Assembly (NCBI RefSeq): GCF_000212735.1
Contig: NC_015510.1
Span: forward strand, 744,001-808,000
Direction: 5' to 3'
From: Haliscomenobacter hydrossis DSM 1100
Lineage (GTDB): Bacteria > Bacteroidota > Bacteroidia > Chitinophagales > Saprospiraceae
Length of the DNA: 64,000 nucleotides
Below are positions 15,744 to 23,909 of the stretch, one piece after another; the first letter of the stretch is position 1; every line of letters begins with the position of its first letter. Below the pieces are notes generated by a model. It was not told the origin of the DNA. It ran no database searches and saw only the letters and a program-made list of their open reading frames with translations. The translations under genes and the position numbers were made by a program.

Positions 15744-16846
15744 TCCAATGTCGAGCTGCCGTGGCAGATGGCAAGGGTGGTTTTTCCATTCAAACCATTG
15801 CCGTTGCTGACCCCAACGGTGACGAAGTATTGGTGCAAATCAAAGCCGCTGGCATCTGTCATACCGATTGGGATTCTCAATCCTGGGGCAAAGCGCTGGT
15901 CATGGGGCATGAAGGGGCGGGAGTGGTGCTCAAGGTAGGGCCGCAGGTCAAGTCCCTGCAAGTGGGCGATGCGGTAATGCTGAACTGGGCCATTCCCTGC
16001 TACGAATGTTTCCAGTGTCAGGAGGGCAATCAACACATTTGTGAGCGCAATTCTGCAGTTACAGCAGGCAACAAACTGAGCCAGGGGCACGCCACTTTTG
16101 AGTCAACACACTATCATGGTGAACCGATTGAACGCGCTTTCAGTTTGGGGACCATGTCAGAGTATACCCTGGTGCGCGAGGCCGCTTGTGTCAAAATTGA
16201 GGTGGACATGCCCTTTCCTTCGGCAGCTATTGTTGGTTGTGGGGTTATGACGGGGTATGGCTCGGTGGTCAACGCCGCCAAAGTTAAAGCGGGCTCATCC
16301 GTCGTGGTGCTGGGCACGGGTGGTGTTGGACTCAATGTCATCCAGGGCGCGCGAATTGCGGGCGCAGGCAAAATCATCGCCATTGATGTCAATCCAGCCC
16401 GTCTGGAAATGGCGATGGAATACGGCGCAACCCATTCCATTCTGGCCGATAAAGCGGATACCGGGCTGCTCCAGGCCGCTCGTGTGGTCAAAACCATGAC
16501 GGGGGGCCGAGGGGCCGATTATGCGTTTGAGTGTACCGCCATTCCTGAACTTGGGGCTGCTCCACTGGCGATGGTGCGCAATGCGGGCACGGCGGTACAA
16601 GTCAGCGGCATCGAGCAAGAGATTGTGATCGACATGAACTTGTTTGAGTGGGATAAAGTGTACATCAACCCGCTGTACGGCAAATGTCGCCCGCAAATTG
16701 ATTTCCCCATTTTGCAAGCGCTGTATGCCAAAGGAGATTTGCTGTTGGATGAAATGGTAACCCGCACTTACCCGCTGGAGGAATTGGCGCAGGCTTTTGC
16801 GGACATGCATGCCGGGAAAAATGCGAAAGGGGTAGTCGTTTTTTAA
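15740..16846 (+). CDS. Zinc-dependent alcohol dehydrogenase (class III-like MDR)
   Basis: A 368-residue medium-chain dehydrogenase. Catalytic zinc ligands are seen in GICHTDWDS and MGHEGAGVV. The structural zinc site is C-x2-C-x2-C plus a later C (CYECFQCQEGNQHIC). The NAD-binding motif is VLGTGGVGLNVIQGA, followed by IAIDVNPARLEMA (Asp suggests NAD rather than NADP). It overlaps the PhyH gene by four bases. The class III family includes formaldehyde/glutathione enzymes, but an alcohol made by the dioxygenase is the more natural substrate here; that is inference. Confidence 0.92.
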   Translation: MIQCRAAVADGKGGFSIQTIAVADPNGDEVLVQIKAAGICHTDWDSQSWGKALVMGHEGAGVVLKVGPQVKSLQVGDAVMLNWAIPCYECFQCQEGNQHICERNSAVTAGNKLSQGHATFESTHYHGEPIERAFSLGTMSEYTLVREAACVKIEVDMPFPSAAIVGCGVMTGYGSVVNAAKVKAGSSVVVLGTGGVGLNVIQGARIAGAGKIIAIDVNPARLEMAMEYGATHSILADKADTGLLQAARVVKTMTGGRGADYAFECTAIPELGAAPLAMVRNAGTAVQVSGIEQEIVIDMNLFEWDKVYINPLYGKCRPQIDFPILQALYAKGDLLLDEMVTRTYPLEELAQAFADMHAGKNAKGVVVF

Positions 16847-17090
16847 CACAACGATACTCGCAGCTTCGCTGCTTCGTTTATTTTTTTACCACGACGAATT
16901 ATTTGATTCGGCTTCGCCAAATCTTTTCAACACGACGACGCGACGAAACGACGACGCGACGTTCTCAGCGCTTCGCACTGAGTGTCCCAACGCTTGGCGT
17001 TGGGTTATAGCGGTAGCTAACGTCGTGTCGTCGTTTCGTCGCGCCGTCGTGTTAGAAAACAAGCAGCGAAGCTGTGTCAAAATGAAATTT
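16847..17090. repeat. Composite palindrome with 35-bp arms (CGACGACGCGACG family)
   Basis: Arms 16929-16963 and 17019-17053 are complementary over 35 bases with two mismatches. The loop holds the perfect 8-bp hairpin CCCAACGC-TTG-GCGTTGGG (16986-17004) and another near 16964-16982. Outer arms (CAGCTTCGCTGCTT near 16862 and AAGCAGCGAAGCTG near 17080) also match. This fills the 310-bp gap between the dehydrogenase and esterase genes; no frame or promoter was recognised in it. Confidence 0.85.
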
Positions 17091-17156
17091 ATGCATACAC
17101 GACGCTCGCCAATTCTGCCAAATAAATCATTTCCTTCGTGGTAAACCAATACTGTC

Positions 17157-17945
17157 ATGAGTCAATTTTTCACCACCAAAATCGCCGAGTTTGCCGGCCT
17201 CCACTTCATCACTGTCAAGAGCAATGCCCTGCACCGCCGCGCTGACATTACCGTTTTTACGCCCCATATCGACCCACTGCCTGCCGGACTCCCGCTCGTC
17301 ATTTTGCTACACGGCGTGTACGGCAGCCATTGGGACTGGGCAGTCAAAGGACAGGCGCACGCCACGGCACAGCGACTCATCGATACGGGCCAGATCAAAC
17401 CCATGATTTTGGCCATGCCCTCCGATGGATTGTATGGCGATGGCAGTGGGTATGTTCCGCATCAGGATGCCAATTACGAACAATGGATAGTGGAGGACGT
17501 ACTTCAGGTGCTCAAAGAACAATTTCCGGTGCTCAATGCGCAGTTGCCAATTTTCATCGCAGGTTTGTCGATGGGGGGATTTGGGGCTTTACGCCTGGGG
17601 GCCAAGTATCCGCAAGCATTTAAGGCATTTTCGGGCTTGTCATCGATCACTCATTTTGATCAGTTGAGTCAATTTGTGTCCAGTTTTGACACCTTAAAAA
17701 ACGATGCCATCGAGCAGGATGGAGTCTTGGACTGGCTTGTAAAAAACCGGGATCATTTACCTCCATTCCGTTTTGACTGTGGCAGCGATGACATTTTGAT
17801 TGATGCGAATCGGCAATTGCACGCCGCGTTGGTAGCTCAAAAGATTCCGCACATTTACGAAGAGTTTCCCGGTATACACGAATGGGCGTACTGGGAGAAA
17901 AATCTGGAACATACCTTGCGGTTTTTCAATCAATTCATCGGTTAG
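17157..17945 (+). CDS. Alpha/beta hydrolase, esterase D/FrmB-like
   Basis: A 262-residue putative esterase. The nucleophile is Ser138 in GLSMGGFG; the Asp is probably in DCGSDDIL and the His in GIHEWAYWE, the usual ending of this esterase family. The LLHGVYGSHWDW segment gives the oxyanion region. No signal peptide is seen, so it is cytoplasmic. The family includes S-formylglutathione hydrolase. The preceding class III-like dehydrogenase makes that pairing tempting, but a 310-bp repeat separates them and the order is not operon-like. Its TAG stop touches the left arm of a long palindrome. Confidence 0.85.
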   Translation: MSQFFTTKIAEFAGLHFITVKSNALHRRADITVFTPHIDPLPAGLPLVILLHGVYGSHWDWAVKGQAHATAQRLIDTGQIKPMILAMPSDGLYGDGSGYVPHQDANYEQWIVEDVLQVLKEQFPVLNAQLPIFIAGLSMGGFGALRLGAKYPQAFKAFSGLSSITHFDQLSQFVSSFDTLKNDAIEQDGVLDWLVKNRDHLPPFRFDCGSDDILIDANRQLHAALVAQKIPHIYEEFPGIHEWAYWEKNLEHTLRFFNQFIG

Positions 17946-18108
17946 ACTTGTTTCGACAGGAGATTACTTGGCTCAAAAATGGTCTTTTTTCCCTGCTTTT
18001 CGTTTATTTTCTCGTCCGTAGCGCTGCTACGCACTCAAAAATAAGCCTTAATCAGGAAAAAAATCCCTTATTTTTGATCTCAAGCACTCCCGTCGCAACA
18101 AGTCTGTT
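17944..18108. repeat. 165-bp imperfect palindrome exactly filling the gap between two convergent genes
   Basis: The left end (AGACTTGTTTCGACAGGAG) faces the right end (CTCCCGTCGCAACAAGTCT), and pairing continues inward to a perfect centre CGTAGC-GCT-GCTACG (18017-18031). The stop codons of the esterase (17943-17945) and the DUF2490 gene (18107-18109) lie at its two tips. It could act as a bidirectional terminator. Confidence 0.8.
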
Positions 18109-18835
18109 AATTCATGCTATCGGGTCGGTTGACACGTTTGACCTCTTGCCATTGTAGTTCAAACAGCCAGGAAATTTGGAAAAAATTCCGCCCGGTTTCA
18201 TCGTTGATTTTGTAGTCAAACTGATTGAGCCAGCCCATTTGCAGGGTGAACAAGGGCGAAACCTCGTACCCACCGCCGAGGAACAAGCGATTGCGTTCAA
18301 AATAAGGCGCTCGATTGGTGAAAAACAGCTCGTTGGATGCCGAAACGTAAAATGCCCCCGGCTCTATTTTGGATCGATTGAGAGGAAAAAGGGTATTAAA
18401 ACGATAACGAAAACGATTGCGATATCCATCACTTGTCCAACGTTGTTCGGCCCGATAGCGGTGTTCAAAACGGATGCGGTTCAGGTATTGGTACATTTGC
18501 AATTGCAACCAGGTACGGATTTCATTGTTGACTTTGGGCGTCACAAAATCACCTCCTTCCTGATAGGTATCGTAGCGGCCAACACCGGTGGTGAGTGAGA
18601 AGTTTTTGCCCAAATCATACGTCACTCCACCTTTTAGTTCATAGTAGTGAAAATGGTCGTACCAGCGCAAGCTGCGCAATTGTGGCTCTACAAATATTGC
18701 CCAACGCTCGCCGAGGTCTATTTTTACATTCAAAATATTCCAGGTACCCAGCCTGCTTAGGTCACTTTCCTGAGCGATGCTCCCATGGGCCAGGATAGTC
18801 AACAGCAATATCCAGCCAAATTTCCATTTTTTCAT
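18107..18835 (-). CDS. DUF2490 outer-membrane beta-barrel protein
   Basis: A 242-residue protein of the DUF2490 family. The ATG at 18835 gives a good signal peptide (MKKWKFGWILLLTILAHGSIA-Q); the longer frame to 18895 adds non-signal sequence. The rest alternates hydrophobic and aromatic residues (LRSLRWYDHFHYYELKGGV, FRYRFNTLFPL, LFLGGGYEVSPLFTLQMGWL) as expected of a beta-barrel in the outer membrane. Function is unknown in the family. It is convergent with the esterase across a palindrome. Confidence 0.85.
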   Translation of the reverse strand: MKKWKFGWILLLTILAHGSIAQESDLSRLGTWNILNVKIDLGERWAIFVEPQLRSLRWYDHFHYYELKGGVTYDLGKNFSLTTGVGRYDTYQEGGDFVTPKVNNEIRTWLQLQMYQYLNRIRFEHRYRAEQRWTSDGYRNRFRYRFNTLFPLNRSKIEPGAFYVSASNELFFTNRAPYFERNRLFLGGGYEVSPLFTLQMGWLNQFDYKINDETGRNFFQISWLFELQWQEVKRVNRPDSMN

Positions 18836-18953
18836 ATTGAATCGATCTCGAATCACGGTTCCAGAATAGACGCCGTGGTGACTTAAAAAGTTCACAGAAA
18901 ATAGTCTGCTCCCAATTGATTTTTTTCTAGTTTAGTGCTTCAAAGACGCAAGC

Positions 18954-20225
18954 ATGCTCAAAGCCAACGATTGGCAAAGCCAAATATACATCAATGGTTT
19001 TGCTGGAAAAAATGACCAAGTTACCCCTGACTGGAACAAGCTGGAAGCCCAGGCCATTCAAAAGATGGATCACAAGGCCGCAGGATACATCGTTGGTGGC
19101 GCAGGCCTACAAGAAACCGTGGCCGCCAACCGCTCGGGTTTTGCCCAATGGAAAATTGTGCCACGTATGTTGCGCAATGTGGAACAAAGCGATACGTCGA
19201 TCAATTTATTTGGCCAAACCTTTTCCTCGCCATTTTGGCTTTGCCCGATTGGGGTGCTGGAAATGGTGCACCCCGAAGCCGATTTAGCGGTAGCCAAAGC
19301 CGCCGCTCAGGCAGGGATACCCTACGTTTTTTCCAATCAAGCCTCGGTTCCAATGGAGACTTGTGCTGGGGCAATGGGCACCGCTCCGCGATTTTTCCAA
19401 TTGTACTGGTCCAAAAACCGTGATCTGGTGGCCAGTTTTGTGCAACGTGCCGAAGCTTGTGGCTGTGCGGGCATTGTACTTACCCTGGATACCACCTTGC
19501 TCGGCTGGCGCACGATGGATCTGGATTTGGCTTACCTCCCGTTTATGGAAGGCAAAGGCATAGCGCAGTACACCTCCGACCCGGTTTTTCAAAAAATGCT
19601 GGATGCCAAATTGCAAGACCCCAATGCGGCGGGTCCTCCTCGCCCACCGCTCACGATGCAATTGCTCAAAGGACTGATCAGCAGTGTGCAGCGGTATCCG
19701 GGCAAAGGTTTTTTGCAAAAACTGCGTTCGGGCAGGCCAATGGGCGCAGTGCAATTGTTTGTACAAACCTACTCCAACCCGGCCATCACCTGGGAAGACC
19801 TGGCTTTTTTGCGCGAGCACACGAAATTACCCATCTTGCTCAAAGGTATTCTCCACCCCGATGATGCGCGCAAAGCCCTGGATTATGGCATGAATGGAAT
19901 CGTGGTATCCAATCACGGAGGCCGACAGGTGGATGGTGCCATCAGTGCTATTGAAGCATTACCAGGCGTAGTGGAAGCCGTGAACAAACAAGTGCCCGTG
20001 ATTCTCGACAGTGGCATTCGCGGTGGAGCGGATGTGTTTAAGGCCCTGGCCTTGGGGGCTTCGGCAGTAGGACTCGGGCGGCCTTACGTGTACGGGTTGA
20101 CCTTGGGTGGCCAGCAAGGGGTATACGAGGTATTGCGGCACTTGATGGCGGATTTTGAATTGACGATGCGACTGGCGGGGTGCCGGCGTGTGGAGGAGAT
20201 TGAGCGGGGTTGTTTGAATGTTTAG
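18954..20225 (+). CDS. FMN-dependent alpha-hydroxy-acid oxidase/dehydrogenase
   Basis: A 423-residue TIM-barrel flavoenzyme of the lactate/glycolate oxidase family, oxidising 2-hydroxy acids to 2-keto acids. Visible marks are WLCPIGVLEMVHPEAD at the FMN site, LPILLKGILHPDDA with the conserved Lys, the catalytic His and Arg in SNHGGRQVDGA, and the phosphate-binding DSGIRGGADVFKALALGASAV. The C-terminus (LADFELTMRLAGCRRVEEI type) is also conserved. It is longer than the usual 350-390 residues because of an insertion around residues 200-250. The true substrate is unknown. Confidence 0.92.
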   Translation: MLKANDWQSQIYINGFAGKNDQVTPDWNKLEAQAIQKMDHKAAGYIVGGAGLQETVAANRSGFAQWKIVPRMLRNVEQSDTSINLFGQTFSSPFWLCPIGVLEMVHPEADLAVAKAAAQAGIPYVFSNQASVPMETCAGAMGTAPRFFQLYWSKNRDLVASFVQRAEACGCAGIVLTLDTTLLGWRTMDLDLAYLPFMEGKGIAQYTSDPVFQKMLDAKLQDPNAAGPPRPPLTMQLLKGLISSVQRYPGKGFLQKLRSGRPMGAVQLFVQTYSNPAITWEDLAFLREHTKLPILLKGILHPDDARKALDYGMNGIVVSNHGGRQVDGAISAIEALPGVVEAVNKQVPVILDSGIRGGADVFKALALGASAVGLGRPYVYGLTLGGQQGVYEVLRHLMADFELTMRLAGCRRVEEIERGCLNV

Positions 20226-20265
20226 CTCTAATTTTAATCAATTTTATGTGAAAAAGTAATAAAAT

Positions 20266-20781
20266 ATGAGATACATCTTTTTGACAATGATGGTGACTTG
20301 GTTTTCAATTGAACAAGGCTTAGCACAAGAACTGGTTCTTATTCGAGACACGATTAACAAGTTTCAAATTGGAGTACCTGAAGGTTGGCAGTATGGAGTT
20401 CCAACTGGCAATTATGTTGATTTAATTGCTTACCGGCAAAAGATAAACAATGAAGATGTAGTAATAGAAAATTTTAATATCAATGTGTTTGAAAGTGAAA
20501 ATACAAACTTCAAAACATCATATATAGAATTTATTAAAACCATAGGTGAAGCAAAAGGGTTTGAAATTCTTGAACAAGGAAATAAAAAGATATTCAAAAG
20601 AAAATATAAGTACTTGATCGAAACTCATGAAAATCCACTAAATAAAGAAGCGACAATCCATTATGTGCTATTCACCAATAACGATGGGAAAATAGTAATT
20701 TTAACAATGGTCGCATCACCATTAAATTTCCAAAAATATAAGCCACTCTTTGATAAAATTGCTTTAAGTCTACGCTTTTAA
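20266..20781 (+). CDS. Secreted hypothetical protein (AT-rich)
   Basis: An unrecognised 171-residue protein. A signal peptide (MRYIFLTMMVTWFSIEQGLA-Q) precedes one domain. The pattern IGVPEGWQYGVP ... ILTMVASPLNFQKYKPLFDKI recalls PsbP/DcrB-like folds, but that is a weak impression. The gene is markedly richer in A and T than both neighbours, which hints at different origin or low constraint. The next gene starts 11 bases after its stop. Confidence 0.65.
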   Translation: MRYIFLTMMVTWFSIEQGLAQELVLIRDTINKFQIGVPEGWQYGVPTGNYVDLIAYRQKINNEDVVIENFNINVFESENTNFKTSYIEFIKTIGEAKGFEILEQGNKKIFKRKYKYLIETHENPLNKEATIHYVLFTNNDGKIVILTMVASPLNFQKYKPLFDKIALSLRF

Positions 20782-20792
20782 ATTATCCGAGA

Positions 20793-21161
20793 ATGAAACT
20801 CAACCTCAAATACCTCGTACTCACCCTCCTCCTCTTCCTCACCGAAGTCCTCATCGCCCTCTACGTCGACGACGGATTCATCCGACCGTACCTCGGCGAT
20901 TTTTTGGTCGTCATTTTGATCTATTGCTTTGTCAAATCTTTTTTGAATACACCTGTTTGGCCAACTGCGCTGGGGGTGCTGGCATTTTCGTATGCTGTTG
21001 AAACCTTGCAATACTTCAACATTGTGGAAAAGCTTGGCTTGCAACACTCCAGGCTGGCTCGAATTGTAATTGGCAGTTCGTTTGAATGGCTGGATTTGGT
21101 GGCTTATACGGGTGGGATAATACTTGTCCTACTTATCGAAAGCAGAAGGGCTTCGCGGTAA
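20793..21161 (+). CDS. DUF2809 family membrane protein
   Basis: A 122-residue integral membrane protein with four predicted segments (about residues 7-22, 34-52, 57-73 and 100-115). The motifs FIRPYLGDFLVVILIYC and SSFEWLDLVAYTGG match the DUF2809 family, whose function is unknown. It starts 11 bases after the preceding hypothetical gene and ends 4 bases before the convergent Uma2 gene. Confidence 0.85.
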   Translation: MKLNLKYLVLTLLLFLTEVLIALYVDDGFIRPYLGDFLVVILIYCFVKSFLNTPVWPTALGVLAFSYAVETLQYFNIVEKLGLQHSRLARIVIGSSFEWLDLVAYTGGIILVLLIESRRASR

Positions 21162-21165
21162 AATA

Positions 21166-21786
21166 TTATCCCTTCAAGGTTATATTCTCGTACACATCTC
21201 CCAGTGCAATCGAGCATCCCAAGGACCGCAATTCGATGGTTTGGGTTAGGTCGGTCACAATAGTTTCCCGCCATAAATCTGGCTCTTCGCGGTACCAGGT
21301 TTCAATATAGCTTCGGTTTTGTTTGACCAAAACGTATTCTTTGAAGGAGGGTAAGGTTTTGTATTTGGAAAATTTGCCATTGCGGTCGTAGCGCGCTGTG
21401 CTGTCGGAAAGTACTTCTACCACCAATAATGGATTGATGAGTAAAAGGTCATTGCCTTCCCAGAATTCGGGTTGTTCACACACCACTAGCGCATCGGCAT
21501 ATGCTCCGTGGTTGAGTTCGGGAAAATAGATTTTTTGATCACTTGAATATACGCGATATTTGGTATTTAATCTTCGGATTGCTGTCTTTAATGCTGCGAT
21601 GATATTGGCAGCTATTTCGTTGTGAGGGGCACGAGAATAGGCCATACGTACTATTTTACCATTTTCGTATTCGTGCTTGTATTGGGTACGTTTTTCACGT
21701 TCCAGGTACTCCTCCAGGGTGAAGAGACGAGGTTCTTTTTTAACGACAGGAGTTGATTCTAACAGAGATTGATTCGCCGTTGACAT
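21166..21786 (-). CDS. Uma2 family (DUF820) putative endonuclease
   Basis: A 206-residue PD-(D/E)XK-like protein. The probable active-site residues are the Asp in AYADALVVCE and the Glu in LLVVEVLSDST, as in other Uma2 proteins; YEYENGKIVRM-like and YKTLPSFKEYVLV are further family marks. Uma2 proteins are abundant in cyanobacteria and filamentous Bacteroidota, often in many copies, and their role is not settled. No partner gene is adjacent. Confidence 0.88.
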   Translation of the reverse strand: MSTANQSLLESTPVVKKEPRLFTLEEYLEREKRTQYKHEYENGKIVRMAYSRAPHNEIAANIIAALKTAIRRLNTKYRVYSSDQKIYFPELNHGAYADALVVCEQPEFWEGNDLLLINPLLVVEVLSDSTARYDRNGKFSKYKTLPSFKEYVLVKQNRSYIETWYREEPDLWRETIVTDLTQTIELRSLGCSIALGDVYENITLKG

Positions 21787-21845
21787 CTTTTGTTTTTGAT
21801 TTTAGACAAATATAAACCAAAAGAAGTTCTTTTGCAAGCAAGTCC

Positions 21846-22358
21846 TCACTTCCCCTTCGCAGCCTTCTGGTAGCTTTTTGGATCAATCGCTGCTGGTGAC
21901 CAATGGGTAAAAAACTCCAAAACCGCCCGGGTGCTATGCCCTTTTCCCTCTTCCAGGTAAGCACTATTTTGGGTATGCAGGCGATTGCCTTTGCCATCCA
22001 GGATGATGAACACCGGGAAGCCAAAACGTTCGGGGTAGCCCAGGGAAGCAAATACTGCTTCATTTTTGTTTTCGGGGCTGTAATTGAGGTGGTAGCTGAT
22101 GTAGTTTTTTTCCAAAACAGCTTTTAAGGTATCATTGCTCGTCACCTTGTTGTGAAAAAGAATACACCAACTGCACCAGTTGCCACCCGCTTGCACCAAG
22201 ACGTGTTTGCCCTCCTTTGCGGCCTGTTGCACGGCAGCCTCGAGATCGGCTTTGGCGTCAGCAGTGGGATTGTACAATTTAGGTTTAGCGGTTTCTGTGG
22301 TTTGGGCCGAAGCGACAATTGTGCAGCTTACCAAAAGCAAAAAGATCAGTTTTTTCAT
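21846..22358 (-). CDS. Thioredoxin-fold periplasmic protein
   Basis: A 170-residue secreted thioredoxin-like protein. The signal peptide (MKKLIFLLLVSCTIVASA-Q) is followed by the redox centre N-W-C-S-W-C, then a FGFPVFIILDGKGNRLHTQ segment with the cis-Pro strand. The N-terminal part of the domain (DLEAAVQQAAKEGKHVLVQAG) matches the thioredoxin_7 type. It probably handles disulphides in the periplasm. It is a single gene, with its promoter in the 130-bp gap shared with the divergent S41 peptidase. Confidence 0.88.
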   Translation of the reverse strand: MKKLIFLLLVSCTIVASAQTTETAKPKLYNPTADAKADLEAAVQQAAKEGKHVLVQAGGNWCSWCILFHNKVTSNDTLKAVLEKNYISYHLNYSPENKNEAVFASLGYPERFGFPVFIILDGKGNRLHTQNSAYLEEGKGHSTRAVLEFFTHWSPAAIDPKSYQKAAKGK

Positions 22359-22489
22359 GATTTATCGATTGTAGCAACAATATAGCGGTTCTCCTGAAAA
22401 TAGAAAGGAGAAAAGCCAGTCTAGCTGTAACTATTTCCAAACAAACCCTGTCTTTCTGCTATTCATCCATCCTTAAGCTGACTACTATT

Positions 22490-23881
22490 ATGAAACCATT
22501 TTTCCTCCTTTTTACACTGACTATACTTGGAAAAACCCTGATCGCACAAACCAATAGCTGTACCTGTGCGGAAAACTTCGATCGCCTCACCGAAAAGCTA
22601 GAGGCCAACTACATTGCGTACCACCTGACCAAAGCTGAAATCACAACTGCCTATGAAGCCCGCAAAAAGCAGTACAAACCCCTGTCTACCCAAACTCCAC
22701 TCCCCGATTGTGCCAGGTTGTTGCAACAGTTTTTGGCTTTTTTCAAAGACGGGCACCTCTTTGTCTCAGAAATCCCCAAGTTCCCCGAAACTACTCTAGC
22801 TCAAACCAAGGCCGAAATCAAAACACGAAAAGTCGCGTTGAATCAAGTCAGCCCCGGCAGCAAAGTGAACATTGAAGGTTACTGGACCGATGGGACTTCC
22901 AAATTTGCCATCATCAAGCACAAAAATCCGCAGGTCAAGTACAGCCATGTCGCGGTGATCATTGCAGCTCAAGACTCGACAAAAGTGGGCGAAGTCAAAT
23001 TAGCGGTTAGTTTGGCCAATGGATTATGGGAGGGCGTTTATTACACCAACGCTTATGCTCCTCGTTACGTAAAAATCACCCCATACAAAGACAACACCAT
23101 TTTATCCGTTTGGGGTGGCATCACCTGGGGCAAATTAGCCGACGAGCGCTCAGTAATGTATGACCCTACCCTACCTTCGGTGAAAAAAGTGGATGAACAA
23201 ACCGTTTTGCTCAGCGTTCCTTCCTTCCTCATCGAGAAAAAAGATTTTGACCAGGTCTTGATGAGTCACTATAAAGATTTGACGGAGGCCGAATACTTGA
23301 TCATCGATATCCGGGGCAACTCGGGCGGCAACGGCATTTATTTCGATTTGCTGCGTTTGTACTACGAAAAACCTGCACTCAGTGGCCGTGGCTTTGCGGT
23401 TTCCTCTGCTGACAACCTCAACTATTTTAAAAAATTTGCCTCCACCCGCAGCAACGATCCTTACCGCCCCGTGGTGGAAGCCATGGAGGCGGAGCAAGGT
23501 AAAATTGTTCCAGGCCCCCTGTTCGGCCCTTTGGAATTAAAACCACTGGCCTCAAAGCTCAAAAAAGTCGTCATCCTCACGGATAGGGGAAATATGAGCG
23601 CCGCCGAAACTTTTGTGCTCTATTCAAAAGGCATAAGCAGCAAAGTCATTACCATGGGTGAAAATACCGGCGGAGTAGTGGATTACAACAACATCAACAT
23701 GGTCAGTTTAGGTTGCGAAACCCAGGGCATTTATTTCGGATACCCCACCTATAGCTTGAATGAAGCGGTGCATTTGGGCAAAGGTTACAACCAAACGGGC
23801 ATTGCTCCCGACGTACCCATCGATAAAAAAACAAAAGATAAAGTAGGTTTTGTGATAGCGCAGTTGAAAAAGCTATATTAG
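22490..23881 (+). CDS. S41 family peptidase (C-terminal processing peptidase-like)
   Basis: A 463-residue secreted protein with a signal peptide (MKPFFLLFTLTILGKTLIA-Q). The S41 core is visible: EYLIIDIRGNSGGNG, then the nucleophile Ser370 in DRGNMSAAET, and ENTGGVVDYNN. A PDZ domain is not obvious. The N-terminal CTCAENFDRLTEKLEANY helix region resembles the tri-helical part of the family. Substrate unknown. The next gene begins 28 bases downstream and may be co-transcribed. Confidence 0.88.
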   Translation: MKPFFLLFTLTILGKTLIAQTNSCTCAENFDRLTEKLEANYIAYHLTKAEITTAYEARKKQYKPLSTQTPLPDCARLLQQFLAFFKDGHLFVSEIPKFPETTLAQTKAEIKTRKVALNQVSPGSKVNIEGYWTDGTSKFAIIKHKNPQVKYSHVAVIIAAQDSTKVGEVKLAVSLANGLWEGVYYTNAYAPRYVKITPYKDNTILSVWGGITWGKLADERSVMYDPTLPSVKKVDEQTVLLSVPSFLIEKKDFDQVLMSHYKDLTEAEYLIIDIRGNSGGNGIYFDLLRLYYEKPALSGRGFAVSSADNLNYFKKFASTRSNDPYRPVVEAMEAEQGKIVPGPLFGPLELKPLASKLKKVVILTDRGNMSAAETFVLYSKGISSKVITMGENTGGVVDYNNINMVSLGCETQGIYFGYPTYSLNEAVHLGKGYNQTGIAPDVPIDKKTKDKVGFVIAQLKKLY

Positions 23882-23909
23882 CCTTTCAAACTTTAAACAA
23901 ACCAGATTC

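Noticed and set aside
15740..17945. Glutathione-type formaldehyde detoxification operon (dehydrogenase plus S-formylglutathione hydrolase)
   Set aside because: The class III-like dehydrogenase is coupled to a PhyH dioxygenase instead, a 310-bp palindrome separates it from the esterase, and glutathione use is not indicated in this organism (a YpdA-type reductase suggests bacillithiol).
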